Shown: positions 42,213 through 55,800 of the stretch, piece after piece
Position numbering within the stretch: position 1 is the first letter of the stretch
How the letters are laid out: every line of letters starts with the position of its first letter
Assembly (NCBI GenBank): GCA_030267565.1
Contig: BRXU01000002.1
Coordinates: 2,851,501 to 2,915,500 of the forward strand
Direction of reading: 5' to 3'
Length of the DNA: 64,000 bases
From: Pleodorina starrii
Lineage: Eukaryota > Chlorophyta > Chlorophyceae > Chlamydomonadales > Volvocaceae
The notes under the pieces: model-generated
Databases searched by the model: none
The model's input: only the letters and a program-made list of their open reading frames with translations
Told to the model about the DNA's origin: nothing
Program-made: the position numbers and the translations under genes

Positions 42213-43225
42213 TTAGGATTCTGTATGTTTTTAAGATAATAATAGGGCGGTCACATCAGTTGAACAGCCGGTGGATTCCGTGCAACACCAAGCGAGCGAC
42301 AGCTTTGCGCAGTGACAGTGCCTAGAGCCTTGATGCAGAATGCCTTGATGCATGGAGCTGACATCGTAAATTGCGTAACAGCGGGGCCTCGGAGACATCT
42401 GCGTGGTCTGCCTGCGAAGCCAACATAATTGCAACTGAGCACTTCCACGAACCGTCATCCGCAGCCCAAATTTCTTTGACTTACTACAATGCGACAAGAA
42501 ATAAGGTGCAAAACAACCGGACGACAGATATAGCTCACGGAAAGGCCGGAAGTGGAAGGTTTTCCGTCTGATTGACGTCGCACGGTCCTTGTGAAGCACA
42601 ACCCAAAAGTACCTTCCCAAATTACAAGCTGTGATCCGTGTAGTTTCTAAGAATTCACCAAGACTGTGCTTGTGAGCTTGTAAGTCTCCTTAGGGGCAGC
42701 GAAAGCCAGGTCGTTGAAGTTCCGGAGCAGCTTTTTGCAACGGAATTCGGGGCTAAATACATGCAGCTCCTACCAAGAGGCAAGATACAAGAGCTTATCA
42801 TTATATTTTTAGCTTCAGAGATTGCTGCCTTGCCGAAGATGAATCAGGCAGGCTTCCCAGATAGCAGATTGGCCCTCGGAAATGGTCTTGGTGTAACATA
42901 CATAGCACCTCCCCTGTTTGCAGGAGTGTCCCCTCAGACCAATCGTTACGCCCGCAAAATTGCAGCAGTTGCTGGGCTCTGGGGCTGGTAAGGGATAGCC
43001 CTGGGTTGATGCCCAATTGTTAGGCCGTGCCGAAGGGTGTCTCACCCCTTTCAACCAGGCGCACGGCTTTCACCTCTGGTCAAGTCTGTGGACCAGCGCA
43101 ACAAGACAGTCAGGAATGTGCCCATCCAGAGCGCACATGTTCGACGGGGCAGCCAAGGCTTCTCCGCAACGCAGACGGTGAGACACGCCTCGAACCGACT
43201 ACCAGGATGATTCCGGATCTTGATA
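42213..43225. promoter_or_regulatory. Upstream region of the PPP phosphatase
   Basis: 1,013 bp from the transposon to the phosphatase ATG. It is moderately AT-rich and should hold the promoter and 5' UTR. Short frames (e.g. 42761-42991) show no family character. A non-coding first exon cannot be excluded. Confidence 0.4.
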
Positions 43226-46200
43226 ATGGCTTCTCAAGATCATCTCAAGATGACAAAGAAGCCTGGATATCATGGTCCACCGGGCGGTGGGCTGGCCATT
43301 TCAGCAGTAGATGTCGAAGTCGAGCCAAGTGTGATTCGACTAGACATCCGCAAGCATCATTTTATGCATTCCTTGACTTAGATTACGTTTTAACACTGTT
43401 CAGGCGTCAGACTTCCGGCCGCTGCACCAGAGGCTGCTGGACACGCTGATGCAACCGAATCAGTCCTACGATGACCGATCGATACCCAAGCTCAAGAAGC
43501 TCTTCACGGTGGAGGAAATATACCAGTTAATTCTGCAGGCACAAAGCTTGATGGCCGCTGAGCACACGTTGCTCTACGTCTCTGGTGAGGGCAGCACGTA
43601 CGCGCAGCACGCGGTCCCTGAACAGACCTACCCGCCGTGGCCCTGACCCTAACACCGCGTCCTCTTCCGCGCATACTTTTCGCAGCACCCTGCCGTGTAG
43701 TTTCGGACCTGCACGGGCAGTTTGCGGACCTGTTGCGGATCTGGGGCTGGTGCGGGGCTCCGGATGGAAGGTGAGAGGACAGGGGCAGCGGGCAAGCAAA
43801 TGTAAAATCCCAGCTGCGTTGCCAAGAAAAAGTACGGAGCACATACGGTATTACAAGCGCTCTTGTCACCCGCAGCATTCCCTGGGTCTTCCTTGGCGAC
43901 TACTGCGACCGGACTGCGTTTGGCGCGGAGGTCCTCCTGCTCTTGTACGCGCTCAAGATCAAGTGGCCGGAGAAGATCATCCTCTTGCGCGGTAACCACG
44001 AGGTACGCCGTGCTACGCTCACTTGGGGAATCATTTTCGCCAGGAGTGGGAATCGCACAGGACACGCTGCTGAAAATCTGAGTGACGATCCTTTCCTTGA
44101 CGATCTCACCCCTTTGCTGACCACGTCCTGCCTCCCCGCGCTCCGTTCGTGCTGCCAACCGCGCAACGTCTCGCCTGCAGATTCCGAACATCAACAGATT
44201 CTACGGCTTCAGGGTAAGGTCAGGACCTTTGAGCCGTGGCAGTTGTTATGTGACGTTTGATAACGAAGGACCTGTCCCATCCAATGCGTGCAGGACGAGC
44301 TAATGCGCAAATGGGGGTTTCGGCGAGGCGAGGCGCTCTTCAACGCCTTCAACGAGAGCTTCGATTACATGCCCCTGGCCGCCATCGCGGTGCCCCCCGG
44401 CTACGAGGGTAAGCTTATTGTTCCCAAATTGTTATCCTCCCGGTGTTGCCTGTCTCCCACTTTCGCGCCATGTCATCAAAATTCACATGCGAAAATGCCT
44501 TCGCCTTCACATAGGTGAGCCGGAGCTATGCGGACAGGACGAGCCGGTGTTCGTGCCAAGTCGCTACCTGATGGTTCACGGCGGCATTGGGCGACTGGAG
44601 ACCTTGGAGCAGATCAGCAGCGTGCAGCGCCCTATCCGCTCTGGCTCCGGAGACCCCGGCGAGCAGGTCATGCTCGAGCTGGTACGTTTGAGATATATCG
44701 GCGGATCGCATGGTGCACTGCTTAGCAGGTTGTTGCAACGTCGCCCGTGTGGATAACCTGCGGTACGGAGCCTCTGTCCACAGTAGTGTGAGATGCACCC
44801 CCACACGTGATTCCCCAGGTATGGTCAGATCCCGCTCCAAGCGACGATCACAACGGCCTGCTGCCCAACAAGCGCGACAACTACGGCGGCGGAATAGTCA
44901 GTTACGGCGCCGACCGGGTGCACGAGTTTTGCCAGGTAAATACAGACAGCTGTACAAGGAGCTGCATGCCACGCATACGGAGTCGGCGCAAACCGGCACG
45001 CAGGCCATGTCGACAACTGCGCGCGCCCATCTAACGTATCGGTAACCCGTTCACTCTGTGATGCATTGCAGCGCAATAACATTGTCTCTATCTTGAGGGG
45101 TCACGAGTGCATCAAAGAGGGCTTGGAGCTGGCCTTCGGCGGTCGCGTCGTCACCTTCTTCTCGGCCGTCAATTACGCTGGCAACCAGGACAACGACGGC
45201 TACATCCTGCACCTGGCGCTGGCCCGCGACGACGACGATCGGCCCAGCATCGAGGTGCAGCCTATCCGCATCGAAGCCAAGCCGCGCCGCTGGCTGTCGT
45301 ACGAGTCCGACGACGATGTCGAGGATGGCGACTTGACCGACCTCGAGCCGGACCAGGACTTTTCTCAGCCCCGGAAGCCCTCCGACCAGACCCAGCGTCA
45401 GATACGGTTTGTCACACCAGCTGGAGAAGACGCTCAAGCAGTTACGGATCAGCCGAACGGACCGGGGCCAGCGGCTGCGGACCCGGCCCGCTGGGGCGAC
45501 AAGGGCGCGGAGCTCGCTGACGCCGCAAATACCGTGCTGCAGCACGCGACCGGCCCGCCAGCCGGACTCAGCTCTGCTGACAGCATGGAGTGCCCTGTTG
45601 GCGCGGAAGGCAGCACGGATGGCAGCATGGCGGGCACGCGTGAGCTGTCGGCGGCGGCGCGTCATCTCCTGAACTTGTGCAACGAGGACGGGTTCCCCGG
45701 GGCGATGCCAGTGGAGACTGCCGAGCTGGCGGAGCAGATCCAAACCGCGGCCGCCGCTGCCGCCCAGGCGCAAGACCCAACGACCGGGCGCCGGATTCTT
45801 ATCCAGGAGATGATGAGGTCACCCGCCTTCCAGTTCGCCGTCGCACAGTCCATGCGCGGGGTTCTATATGGCAGCGGAGATGCGTCAGCCTCGGACGACG
45901 CGCTGAGCGGCGCAGCTGTGGCCTTGGCGGGGGCCTGCTTGGACAGCGCATTGGGCCCGCCCGGGCCGGTGCCGAGCGCGACTGCCACTGCCGAAATAGG
46001 CTGCGACGCATCGGCCTCGGACGACATGATGATGCAGGACCTCTCCCCGGACCAGACCAACGACCAGGACGCGCTTCAGCCCCCAAAGCACGATGGCGAC
46101 GACTGCCGCGGCAGTCCACCTTCACCGAGCCGGCCTGGGGTCAAGGTCGTCGTGGCGTTTCCGTGGGCGACCCTGTCCGACAACAGGTGGCCCACCCCGC

Positions 46201-46238
46201 CGCGCCCTTCGCGCGACACCAGACAGCTTGGAGAGTAA
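43226..46238 (+). CDS. Divergent PPP-family Ser/Thr protein phosphatase, PPKL/BSU1-like catalytic domain
   Basis: Nine exons close in phase: 43226-43328, 43411-43584, 43686-43770, 43876-44002, 44181-44213, 44294-44408, 44515-44681, 44819-44935, 45072-46238 (695 aa). Catalytic core, residues ~60-360: SDLHG (D100, H102; family GDxHG), GDYCDRT (D129, R133; family GDxVDRG), RGNHE (N161, H162), MVHGGIGRLETLEQI (H234), VWSDP, GADRVHEFCQRNN, LRGHE (H318), FSAVNYAG (Y342; family FSAPNYCG). All metal ligands are present, so activity is expected. GGIGR..TLEQI and the order DRVxEFC-KRN-like are closest to plant PPKL/BSU1 phosphatases, but no Kelch repeats precede the domain; the N-terminus is only ~60 residues. 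The C-terminal ~330 residues are acidic and Ala-rich with no known domain. The ATG at 43226 is chosen because the following frame is protein-like and splices in phase through GTGTGA / GTCAG; the first junction is the least certain. Confidence 0.88.
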
Positions 46239-46890
46239 ACTAGGTCGCAGGCATCGCTTGTTTGCATTAGACCGTGGGGAGCGAGAATGAGAGTAAGAGC
46301 GAGAGCGCGTGCATGTGCAACCAGGCATTTGTTGGCTAACATGACTCCAGAGCACGATAAGCATGGTCATTACCCTGCATGACCGGGTATAACTTCGAGA
46401 TTTAGACGGGGCTCTTTACATCGAGCCGGGAGGTAGCGGCTGAAGGTTGACGGCGAGCGACTGCGTGCCTAGGCAAGAACCCAAAGTGTGACCGACACGC
46501 AGGCCCGTGTGTGTGTATGTATTCCGCGTGTGACGCTGCGGTGCGACAATGATGCATCAGGTTATTTATGGCGAGATGGTGATATGTCAGGTGCCTGTCG
46601 CGTCTTGTCGTGATCCGACGTACAGGAAGCTATGCGATCTGCTCCCACTCGCTTCTATGAAGGCCTCCTAGGCAGATTATATAACTTATGGAGTGCGCAT
46701 ACGTTTGCGTGAGGCTATACTGCATCGACATGCTCCCTGCAGTGCAATCGCGACTTACGACGTGGGGTTGCTCCGAGACCAAAATGAACTTCTCTGTTCT
46801 GACCCTCTGACCTGCTCGTTAATTATGTGCGTCTGAAATGGGGTAGATCCCTTGCTTAAATTCACGAGCTGCAATAGCTCTCACCCAAAA
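46239..46890. promoter_or_regulatory. Intergenic region between phosphatase and MON2
   Basis: 652 bp, head-to-tail genes. It holds the phosphatase 3' UTR and the MON2 promoter. No TGTAA was found. No gene. Confidence 0.5.
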
Positions 46891-49800
46891 ATGGCAGCGG
46901 ACGTTGTGCTCTCCGTTGTCGAGACGGACCTGCGACTACTGGCCGCTGAGGCCAAGAAGGCGGAGGGGCCCATGACTAACTTGATGGGCATGCTGCACCA
47001 TTCGGACTTACCAGCTGTAAAGGATGCGACCGAGCGCGCACTTCAAAAAGTCCGGAGTATCGAGCACGAAGGGCTTGCTGGCGTTCGGCAGGCACTGGTT
47101 AGTGTAAGTGGAACAAACGGGCACCTTTGTCGTGTTCCGACAGCTTCCAACCCATGTCGCAGGAGATCCTCGCGCCATTCGCACGTGCGTGTGAGACGAA
47201 GTACGCGAAACTGGCATGTATCGCTATCAGCTCCTTCCAGAAGCTCCTTGCGAACGATGCCGTCTCAATCCAGGGGCGCTGCGACATTATCAAGGCGCTC
47301 CAAGCGGTGTGTGCGTGTGTGTTTTGCCGCACACGGAGGGGCTTCGCCTCCTGTTTCGTGCCTGTACATCGACGCGCTGGGCGTCCACGCGCAGGCTGAG
47401 CGCTTGAACGATGAAAGCGTCAAGCTCCGCATCCTTCAGGCCAGCCTGACCATTATCCAAAGCCCAAGCTTTGCCGATGAGCAGGTAGGCCTGGCGGTTT
47501 GGACCAGGCTGCCCCGCGGATGATTGGATCACCGTAACAGTTGAGCCACGCACAACCTGGTGCGCAAACACAACCCCTGTAGGGCCTCACCTCAGCTCAC
47601 TGCCCTTGGCGCCAATACACGCCGCAGGATGCCATTCAGCAGCTGCTGTCCCTCACCTTCCGCTTGTACGTCAACAACAAGTCCAATTTCGCCGTACACA
47701 GCACAGCAGCCGCCACCATACGGCAGGTACGTGCGCCTGCCCCCCCTGGACCTGTATCCGCATGGTAAACCGTCAATTCTGCAGCAGCCGTTCTTGGAGG
47801 CGAGGCGCCAGCACAGCATCGCCCAGCCCCGGCGTGCCAGCGGCATGATGAGGGTCGAGCTTTGCGACCATCTCATCGGAGGTGTGCGATCCGGCCCCGC
47901 CCAGGCCCACGGCGGCGGCGCTGTCCGCCGGCGGGGCCCGTGCAGGACTGTATGCGAGGTTACCGGTACTGCAGTCCTTCGCTCTCACCTCATCCACCTC
48001 AGGCTGCGCCCGACACCCTTGCCTGCCGTGTGGACTGCAGGCTGTGGCGCTCGTGTTTGACCACTCGCTGCTGCCCAGCCGAGCGCCGGCGTCCCAGACG
48101 CCCACCATCGGCTCCCCCGCCGCCGTGGGGCCACCGCCAGCGCCCTCCCTCCCCACACCGCTGCGGAGCGGCTTCTCTGTAGGGGGGCCCAGCAGCCCCG
48201 GGCCGCCGCAGGCTGCTGCTGCGGGCACCGCCGCGGCTGGCAGCAAAGCAGCCGCAACAGCAGCAGCAACAGCAGCAGCCGCTGCAGCTGCAGCTGCAGC
48301 TGTAGCGGCAGTTGTCAGCGCGATTGTTGGCACCGACGGCGTGGTGCCGCCCGGCAGGGAGTTGGTCCCCGTGCTGCTGCTGGAGGAGATGATGGGGTGG
48401 CTGATAGACGGTGCGTGCCCAGTGTGCCTACCATCATTATCCACAGACACGGTTTGGGACATCCCAAATTCGGGCTCATGTGGAAGGGAGAGGCGCATGC
48501 CCCGCAAACTTCCGCCGATCTGGGTCGAGGCGGGGTGCGACGTGCATCCTGTACCGGACTGGAGGAGAGTTTGGAGGGCGTCCGCGTGCAGGGCGGTACG
48601 CGGATGTGCGGCTCGCTGCCGACCCAAATCGGAATTGTATGCTCTTGACCGCTTCGCCGCTGGCCGGCACTCCGTGCTGATTGGGATGCCGTCCCCTTCG
48701 CCGCGACCGCGACAGGCAAGGAGCTGGGCTGGGTGCAGCTGCAGCAGCGCGGCGGCAGCAAGGTCGACCGAACCTTCCTGCTTGAGATGCTGGAGGCGGT
48801 GCTGCTGCAGCGCGCGGCGGCCATTCACCGGTCGCCGGGGCTCGTGCAGTGCGTCAAAACAAAGGTGCGGCGGCGCCGCGTCCAGGAGGAGGAGGCGGGT
48901 CTCGAGGCAGCGAGGCGCGGGCCTGGCTGGCGGAGGGCTGAGCGGAGGGCGAAGATGTGTAGGCAAATAATATGTATTTATCGTTATACACGGAGGGGGT
49001 ACACGGAAGGCCAGATTTGATGACGCGAAGCCGGCGTAAATCCGCATCACCGGGTGCCTGGGCACTAGGAGGCGCGACTCCCAGGGCAACGCGGACAGAC
49101 GGCCGCGTTGTGGGGCATACATGGAGGTCGTACTAACGAGGGAGCAGCGGCCAGCTCCTGGCTGTCGCCAGCAAGGGCGGCCGTGCTGTAGAGGGCTGTG
49201 AGGGCGTGTGTTCACCCACCAGTCCCTGCTTCCCGGAAACCCGTCTGCCTTCCTGCCCGTCAGTAGCGTCAGTAGCAAGCCAGCCAGCTTGCAAACCAGC
49301 CTGCCTGCCTGCCTGGCTGCCTGCCTGCAAGCCACGGATTCTGTTTGCAATCGCGGCGCAACTGCGCGGACCCAAAGCGCTCCACGAATCCAAACACCGT
49401 TTGGATGCCCCACCATCACCCGCGTGCCTCCTTTATTGGAATGACCCCGGGATGTGGCTCGGGATTGCGCGCTGCCTGGGGGTTGTGCCACCGCGTGTGG
49501 TTGGCAGGTTGCCCCCACCATCACCAATCTGCTGGACCTGGCCTGCGACCGCAACGTGGACCCCAATGAGGTGGTCGACTGCCGGCTGGTGGTGCGCTGC
49601 GCCGCAGCGCTGGTGCGCCGCCACCACACCCTGGCGCCCGACCGCGCCGCCGTCATCGTGGCGCGCCTGGCGGAGGCGGCCGGCAGCGTGGGGCGACCGG
49701 CCGCGGCGAACCGCTGGCAGCGCTTTATGGCGCTTCAGGCGCTGCGGCCGCTGCTGGCGGATGCACCGCTGCTGTACCGGTGAGGGGCGGGGGAGGTGTT

Positions 49801-52800
49801 GCTCTCGTCGTGGTGGGGAAAGGGACTGGGGAGGCCAGCGGGCGATGGGGGGATGTGAAAACGTGGAGAGGTTGGGAGGAGCTTGCATGGTGAGGAGGTT
49901 GGGATTGATTTGGGTCGGGCTGAGTGCGCTCGGGGGTGGCATAGAGGGTGAGGTTCGGGTAGCTAGGGAGGGTGAGCTGCACTGCCTGGAGTACCGGCAA
50001 TTTGTCGAGCTGTGCTGCCGTACCGTTACACAGGCACGGGGGGCGTCCTCGTTTCGAAGCCGCTGTGCCGGCGTGGTGCTGCTGCTTCCGCACCGCAACC
50101 GCGCAGCGCGCGTCCCTGACCACGACCGCGACAATCCGACAACGGCCCGCCCTCACCTTGCCTCGGCTGCTGTGTGCCCTGGCCTGCTAGGCTCTACTTC
50201 CTCCCCCTGCCGTCCGACAAGCAGACAGGGGCAGCGGCGGCCGCGGCAGCGCCGGGCAAACCCGCCGGCGGGGAGCCCGCGGGCACCGCCGGCGGCGGTG
50301 CAGGCGACGGCGGCGTCGCTGGCGACATGCTGCCCCTGCTGGTGCAGTCCCTGCACGACTCGCTCCGCTGGTACGTGCGGACCTCCATCGAGACTCCCGA
50401 GGATGACGTGGTGTATGCGCTGGAGAACCTGTACCTCCAGAAGTCACTGGGTGCCCGGGACTCAGTGCAGGTGGGGCAGGGAAGGGGGGGGGCCGGGGCC
50501 GGGGACGGGTCGCGAAGGATGTCTGACAGCTGTCTGTCTGGCTCTGGTTCCAAACCTGGGGTGGGAAGGGCTGTGCTGGCGAAGGAGCAGCGCAGTGAGG
50601 CAGCCTAGGTGGACCCACCCTGGAGCGGGCGGGCGCGGGCGCGGGCGGCGGAAGGTGGGAGGTGGAAGGAGCAAGTCTCTGAACGGGCACCGGAAGGTGT
50701 GCGGGCCCGTAAGCTCCGTCCGTTCTTGCCTTGCCTTGCCTTGCCTCCGCCAGGAGACGGAGGCGTTTGGCACCAACTTGGCCCAGGGCAGCGAGGTGGT
50801 CATTGCGCACCTGGCGCTGGAGTGTGTGCTCAATCTGGTGGCGGCCACAGAGACGCTGACGGACCAGGTGGTGGTGCCGGCGGAGCCGGGCATGCCGTCG
50901 CCCAAGCGTGAGTGAAGGAGGGAGGGAGCGAGGGAGAGGGGGAGGGAGAGGGGAGGTATTACAGGATGAAATCGCAGGGAGGGAGAGGGAGAGGTTTTGA
51001 TGCAGGTGGGGTGGTGGATTGGGGTGGTTATTGATGTTGCCTTTGCTCTGGTTGCTGCTGCTGCTGCCGTCCCCCGGGGACCGTATTGGGCCGGCCTGAA
51101 CTGGAACTGCCGTACGTGCACAGTCTCCACCGTTCTTCTTTGTCGCAGTTCCCAACTGCCCCCGCGCCGCGCGCCCGCCTGCAAATGCCGCCGCCACGCA
51201 CCCGTCCTCTGCCAACCGCCCCCATTGTGGAGCCCAGTCATCAGCCGCGACACGCCCGACGTGCGGTGCGCCGCCGTGGCGGGTTTGGTTTCGGAGCTGT
51301 GGCGCTGCGTGCACGGCGTGTGCAACTCACTGCTGGCCCGGGCGAGCTTCAAGCCGCTGGTGGAGAAGCTGATGAAGGGGCTGCAGGTGCGCGGGCAGCA
51401 GAGATGGCGGATGAGGGAATGAGGGGGCGGCGCTGCGGGGGGCGGAAGGGGACCCAGCGGCTACCCAGCTGCGAGCGAGAACACAAGGACGCCTCCTACC
51501 GTATGCGCTCACGTTATGGCGTCGTTTAATAACTCTGTGCAGGCTGTGCAGCGCAGCGCAGACCAGCCATTCAAGCGGGCACGAGCCCTCCCTCCCCGCC
51601 TCGTTTCACACCCAGTTGGAACATGCAGCCAACGCGCTGCCCACCCCTGTCCTCCCGCAACTACCATTCCCGCCCCCCACCCGTCCCCCACCCGCAGGGT
51701 ATCACCTACTGCGCCGGTGCGCTGGGCGTAAAGGACGCCCGCGACGCGTTGCTCCATGCGCTGTGCGCACACACGCTGCTGCCGCCCGGGGAGGACGACG
51801 CGGCGGTGCTGGCGACGGGGACGACGGCGGCTGGCGGTGGCGGCGCCGCCGCCGCGTCGGCCGAGGACCGACCCCCCGGCGGGTGGGTTTGCGAGGGTGG
51901 CGGGAGCTCCCGGGGGGTGAGGGGGGGGGCCGCTGGGCCGTCAGCTTGTGGGGGCCGATCCACGGAACGCCTTCCGGACCGTGCGCTGCCGCCACTGCCA
52001 CCCACCACACCATCACCCTCACTCCCTACCACCTCTCTTCCCTCCATCCGCAGCTCCTCCCGCCGCCTGGCGGCCGGCGCCGCTTCCGCAGCGGCCACCG
52101 CCGCCGCGGCGGCGGCGCAGCCGCCACCCGCTCCCGGCTTCCTGACGGCCATCCTGGTGGAGCGCTCCGCCTCGCCGGTGCGCGTCATCCTCACGCTCCG
52201 AAACACCTACGCGCTGCGCGCTCTGTTCAACCTGGCCCACCGGCTGGCGGACGCACTGGGCAGCGGCGGCTGGTTGTACGTGGTGGACGCGGTCAACGCG
52301 CTGGACCGCATCCTGGCCTCCCCGCACACCACCACGGCGGCGTACCTGCTGGTGGGTCATGACCCGTGGGTCGGTGGGTTGTGACCCCTGGGTCGGTGGG
52401 ATGTGACCCGTGGGTCGGTGACTTGGACGGGCAAGATGGGCGGGCTAGGGTTAGCTTAGGAGGGGGTGAAATCGCAGCTTCTTGCCCAAAGATTGCTTCT
52501 CCTTGTTGCCTCTTCTTGACCACGTTCGCGTGCTGGCCCCACGCGTTTGTTCGTGCGTCACGACGGCAAATGGCGCCGTTGCTGCATCCAGGAGACCGGC
52601 AGTGAAGGGGAAGCGGCTGCGGCGCTGCAGACCATGAACTCCACCCTGGTGCAGCCGCCCGGAGCAGGCGTGGGCGGGGCAGCCGCAGCGGCCGCCGCCA
52701 CCGCCGCGGGCGGCTCTGCCGCCGCCGCCGCCCCAGCTGCGGCCGCGGCGGCAGCGGCAGCGGCAGCGGCCCTCGACGGCGGCGCTGCCGACGATATCTC

Positions 52801-55800
52801 CACCTCGGCGCAGAAGGAGCTGCGGGTGCTTGCCTCCGCCGCCGACCAGCTGTTCGAGAACACACACCACATGTCCCCCGAGGCGGTGGTGTCGCTGCTG
52901 TCGGCCCTCTCAGATATCTCCCACCGCACGCTGGCCGGGCTGGGCCTCCTGGCCGCCGCAGGCGGCGCTGGCGGCGGCTCCGCCGCCGCCGCCGCGGCAG
53001 CGGCAGCGGCGGCTCCGCCGCCGCGGCCCCGCAGCGTCTCGGGCGGCGGCGCCGCCGCCGCGGCGGCGGCGCCAGCCGCTGGCGCTGCCGCGGCCGCCGG
53101 CGCCGGAGGCGCCGGCGGGGGCCCGCTGGGCCCTGCCGCGGCCGCGGCCGCGGCCGCGGCCTCGGCCGCGGCTGCTGCCGGTGCGCCTGGCCCCGTGCGG
53201 CTGTGCGCTCTGAACCGGATGGTCGACACGCTGCTGCACAATCTGTGGCGGGTCCAGGACCTGTGGGGCATCTTCCTGGCGCATGTGCTGGAGGTGCTGG
53301 CCAGCAACAATGTGCAGGTGGGGGCGCAACCCGCTCCCCGTGTGGTCGCACAGCTCTCATCACCTGCACACCGCGACGCGGTGTTCCAGTCCCTCTCAGG
53401 AACTGCCTTTCCCGTCCGAGTGGCAGCGCCTCGCCCGTAATGCCGTAGCGCAAACCCCAATCTGATCATCAATTTGGGGACCCATCTGTCCGCGGCGTTA
53501 AGTGGTGGTGGTGCTGCTGGTGGTGCCGGTTGCGACACGGCCCCCCGTTGCCGCCGTTTCGGTGGCCTCCGTTCCGTCTTCTCCCCTGAGGCCTGCTTAG
53601 GACCTCCAATCTTGCCCCTACACGCCTCCCCCCTCCTACAGGTCCGGGCCGCCGCCGTGGATGCGCTGGACCGCACCATCACGGGCGCCCTCAACCCCGA
53701 CCTCCATGTCCCCGACAAGTTCACGGCGCCGCTGCCCTCCATGGAAGACGCCCTGCTGCCAGCCACCTTCGGCCGCAAGGCGCCGCCGCCGCCCTCCTTT
53801 CCGCCGCCGCCCTACTCGCTGGTGTATCCGCATGTCAGCAGCAGCACGCCCATCGGCATCGGCGGCTCGCGGCGCGTCTCACGTGAGATCGCCGGAGTGG
53901 CGTCACCCGTCAACAGCCCGCCAAAGTCAATGGCGGGACCGGCCGGCAGTCGCCGCGTCAGCGGCGGCGGTTCGCCGCTGCTCACGTCGACAACCGCGTC
54001 GCCGCCGGCGCCGCCGGCCCGCCGCATCAGCGGCAGCGGCGGCGGCTTCGCCCGCGTCTCCACCGACTCCTCCCTCGCCCGCCCTCACCCGCTCCCTCCT
54101 CTACCTCCTTCCCCCGTCGCCGCCAGCCCCGCCCCAAGCCCCGCCCCCGCCGCCTCCTCGCCCTTCGCCGCCACCGCCGCCGCCGCTGCCGCCGCTGCCG
54201 CCGCCAGCTCCCCTCCCCCCGTCGTTGCCAACCGCGGCGTGCAGCAGTCCGCTCAGCGCGAGGACGTGCAGCACATGTTGCTAGTGGCGCTGGACTCGCT
54301 GTACCGGGAGGGCGGCCGCAGTCCGGATGTGCGGCACGGCCTGCTGCGTATCGCGCTGCACGTGCTGCAGCACCACGGCGACGGCCTGACTCGCGGCTGG
54401 GTGCCGCTGCTGCGGCTGTTGGATGCGGTGCCGGCGCCCAGGGCGGGGCAGGGACCTGCGGACGTGCGGCTGGGCTTCCAGGTGAGGTGGGGCGGAGGTA
54501 GCTGGGCAGCTGGGTAGACGTAGGCGTAGACGGAGGGTGGGGTGGGGTTGGGTGCGGACAGGCGCCACTGCAAACAAGCATCAGTCCGTCACTTCTACCG
54601 GTGCCATTACCAAAGTTTCCTATACCTACTACTTGCCACCGGACCTCTCCATACACGCCTACATACCGGTACGTGTACCAGTGCCGCCTGCGATGTCCCA
54701 CACCCCCACACCCCCCACACCCACACACCCCCACACCCACACCCACACCCACACGACACCCACACACCCCCACACGCACACCCCCACACCCCCACACGCA
54801 CACCCCCACACACCCCCACACCCCCACACCCACACCCACACCCACACGACACCCACACAACCCCACACGCACGCCCCCACACCCCCACACGCACACCCAC
54901 ACACCCCCACACGCACACCCACACACCCCCTCACGCACACCCACACACCCCCACACGCACACCCACACACCCCCACACGCACACCCACACACCCCCACAC
55001 GCACACCCACACACCCCCACACGCACACCCACACACCCCCACACGCACGCCCCCACACCCCCACACGCACACCCACACACCCCCACACGCACACCCGCAC
55101 TCGCGGCCACCGGTCACCCTCAGGTAGTTGAGCTGCTGGCCACCGACTATCTGTCCAGCTCGCTGCCCAAGGAGCATGTGGCCAAGGCGCTGGAGGTGAT
55201 TGCCAAGTTCGCCACACAGGTGGGTGGGCAGCCACACGGGAGGGGGAGGGGCCAGGGGCAGGGACTGGGGAGGGGGAGGGGGAGGGACTGGGGAGGGGGA
55301 GGGCGGAGCGAGATGTGAGATAGGGAAGCGGGGAGGCGCCTCGCGCGTCGTGTTAATTCGGTCGGTTGCTGTGTTAAGCTCGGTTGGCCTCGCTGTCGTG
55401 GGCAATGAAGACGGGTGGGGCGCGGCGAGGGGAGTGGAGGCCGGGGGTGGGCTGCGCGTGTCTCCCCACACGCGCGTGTTTCCGGGGCACGCAGCGCGAG
55501 AGAGCGGCCGGGAGAGGCCGTTCTACCCCCAGTGTCTCATCTCTTCATGCTCCCCCTCCCCCACAGGACTCGGTGCTCAATGTGTCCCTCTCCTCCATCA
55601 CAATGCTGTGGAACGTCACCGACCACCTGGCTCGAAGCAGGGGGACCTTCTCCAAGGCAGCAGGCGCCGCCCAACACACACAGCAGCAACAGAAACAGCA
55701 GCAGCAGCAGCAGTCGACAGCGGCAACGGCAACGGCAGCGGCGGGGGCAGCGGCGAAGGCAACCCCGGCGGCGGCGGCGACGCCGCCGCCGCCCACGCGG

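Noticed and set aside
47882..48970. Whole 362-codon frame as one MON2 exon
   Set aside because: Only 48041-48410 matches MON2 by phase; the rest has intron character, and the next coding block at 48716 is reached through GTGCGT / GACAG splice sites.
54537..55318. Plus-strand frames rich in His-Thr-Pro
   Set aside because: Translation of an intronic CA-rich minisatellite of MON2.
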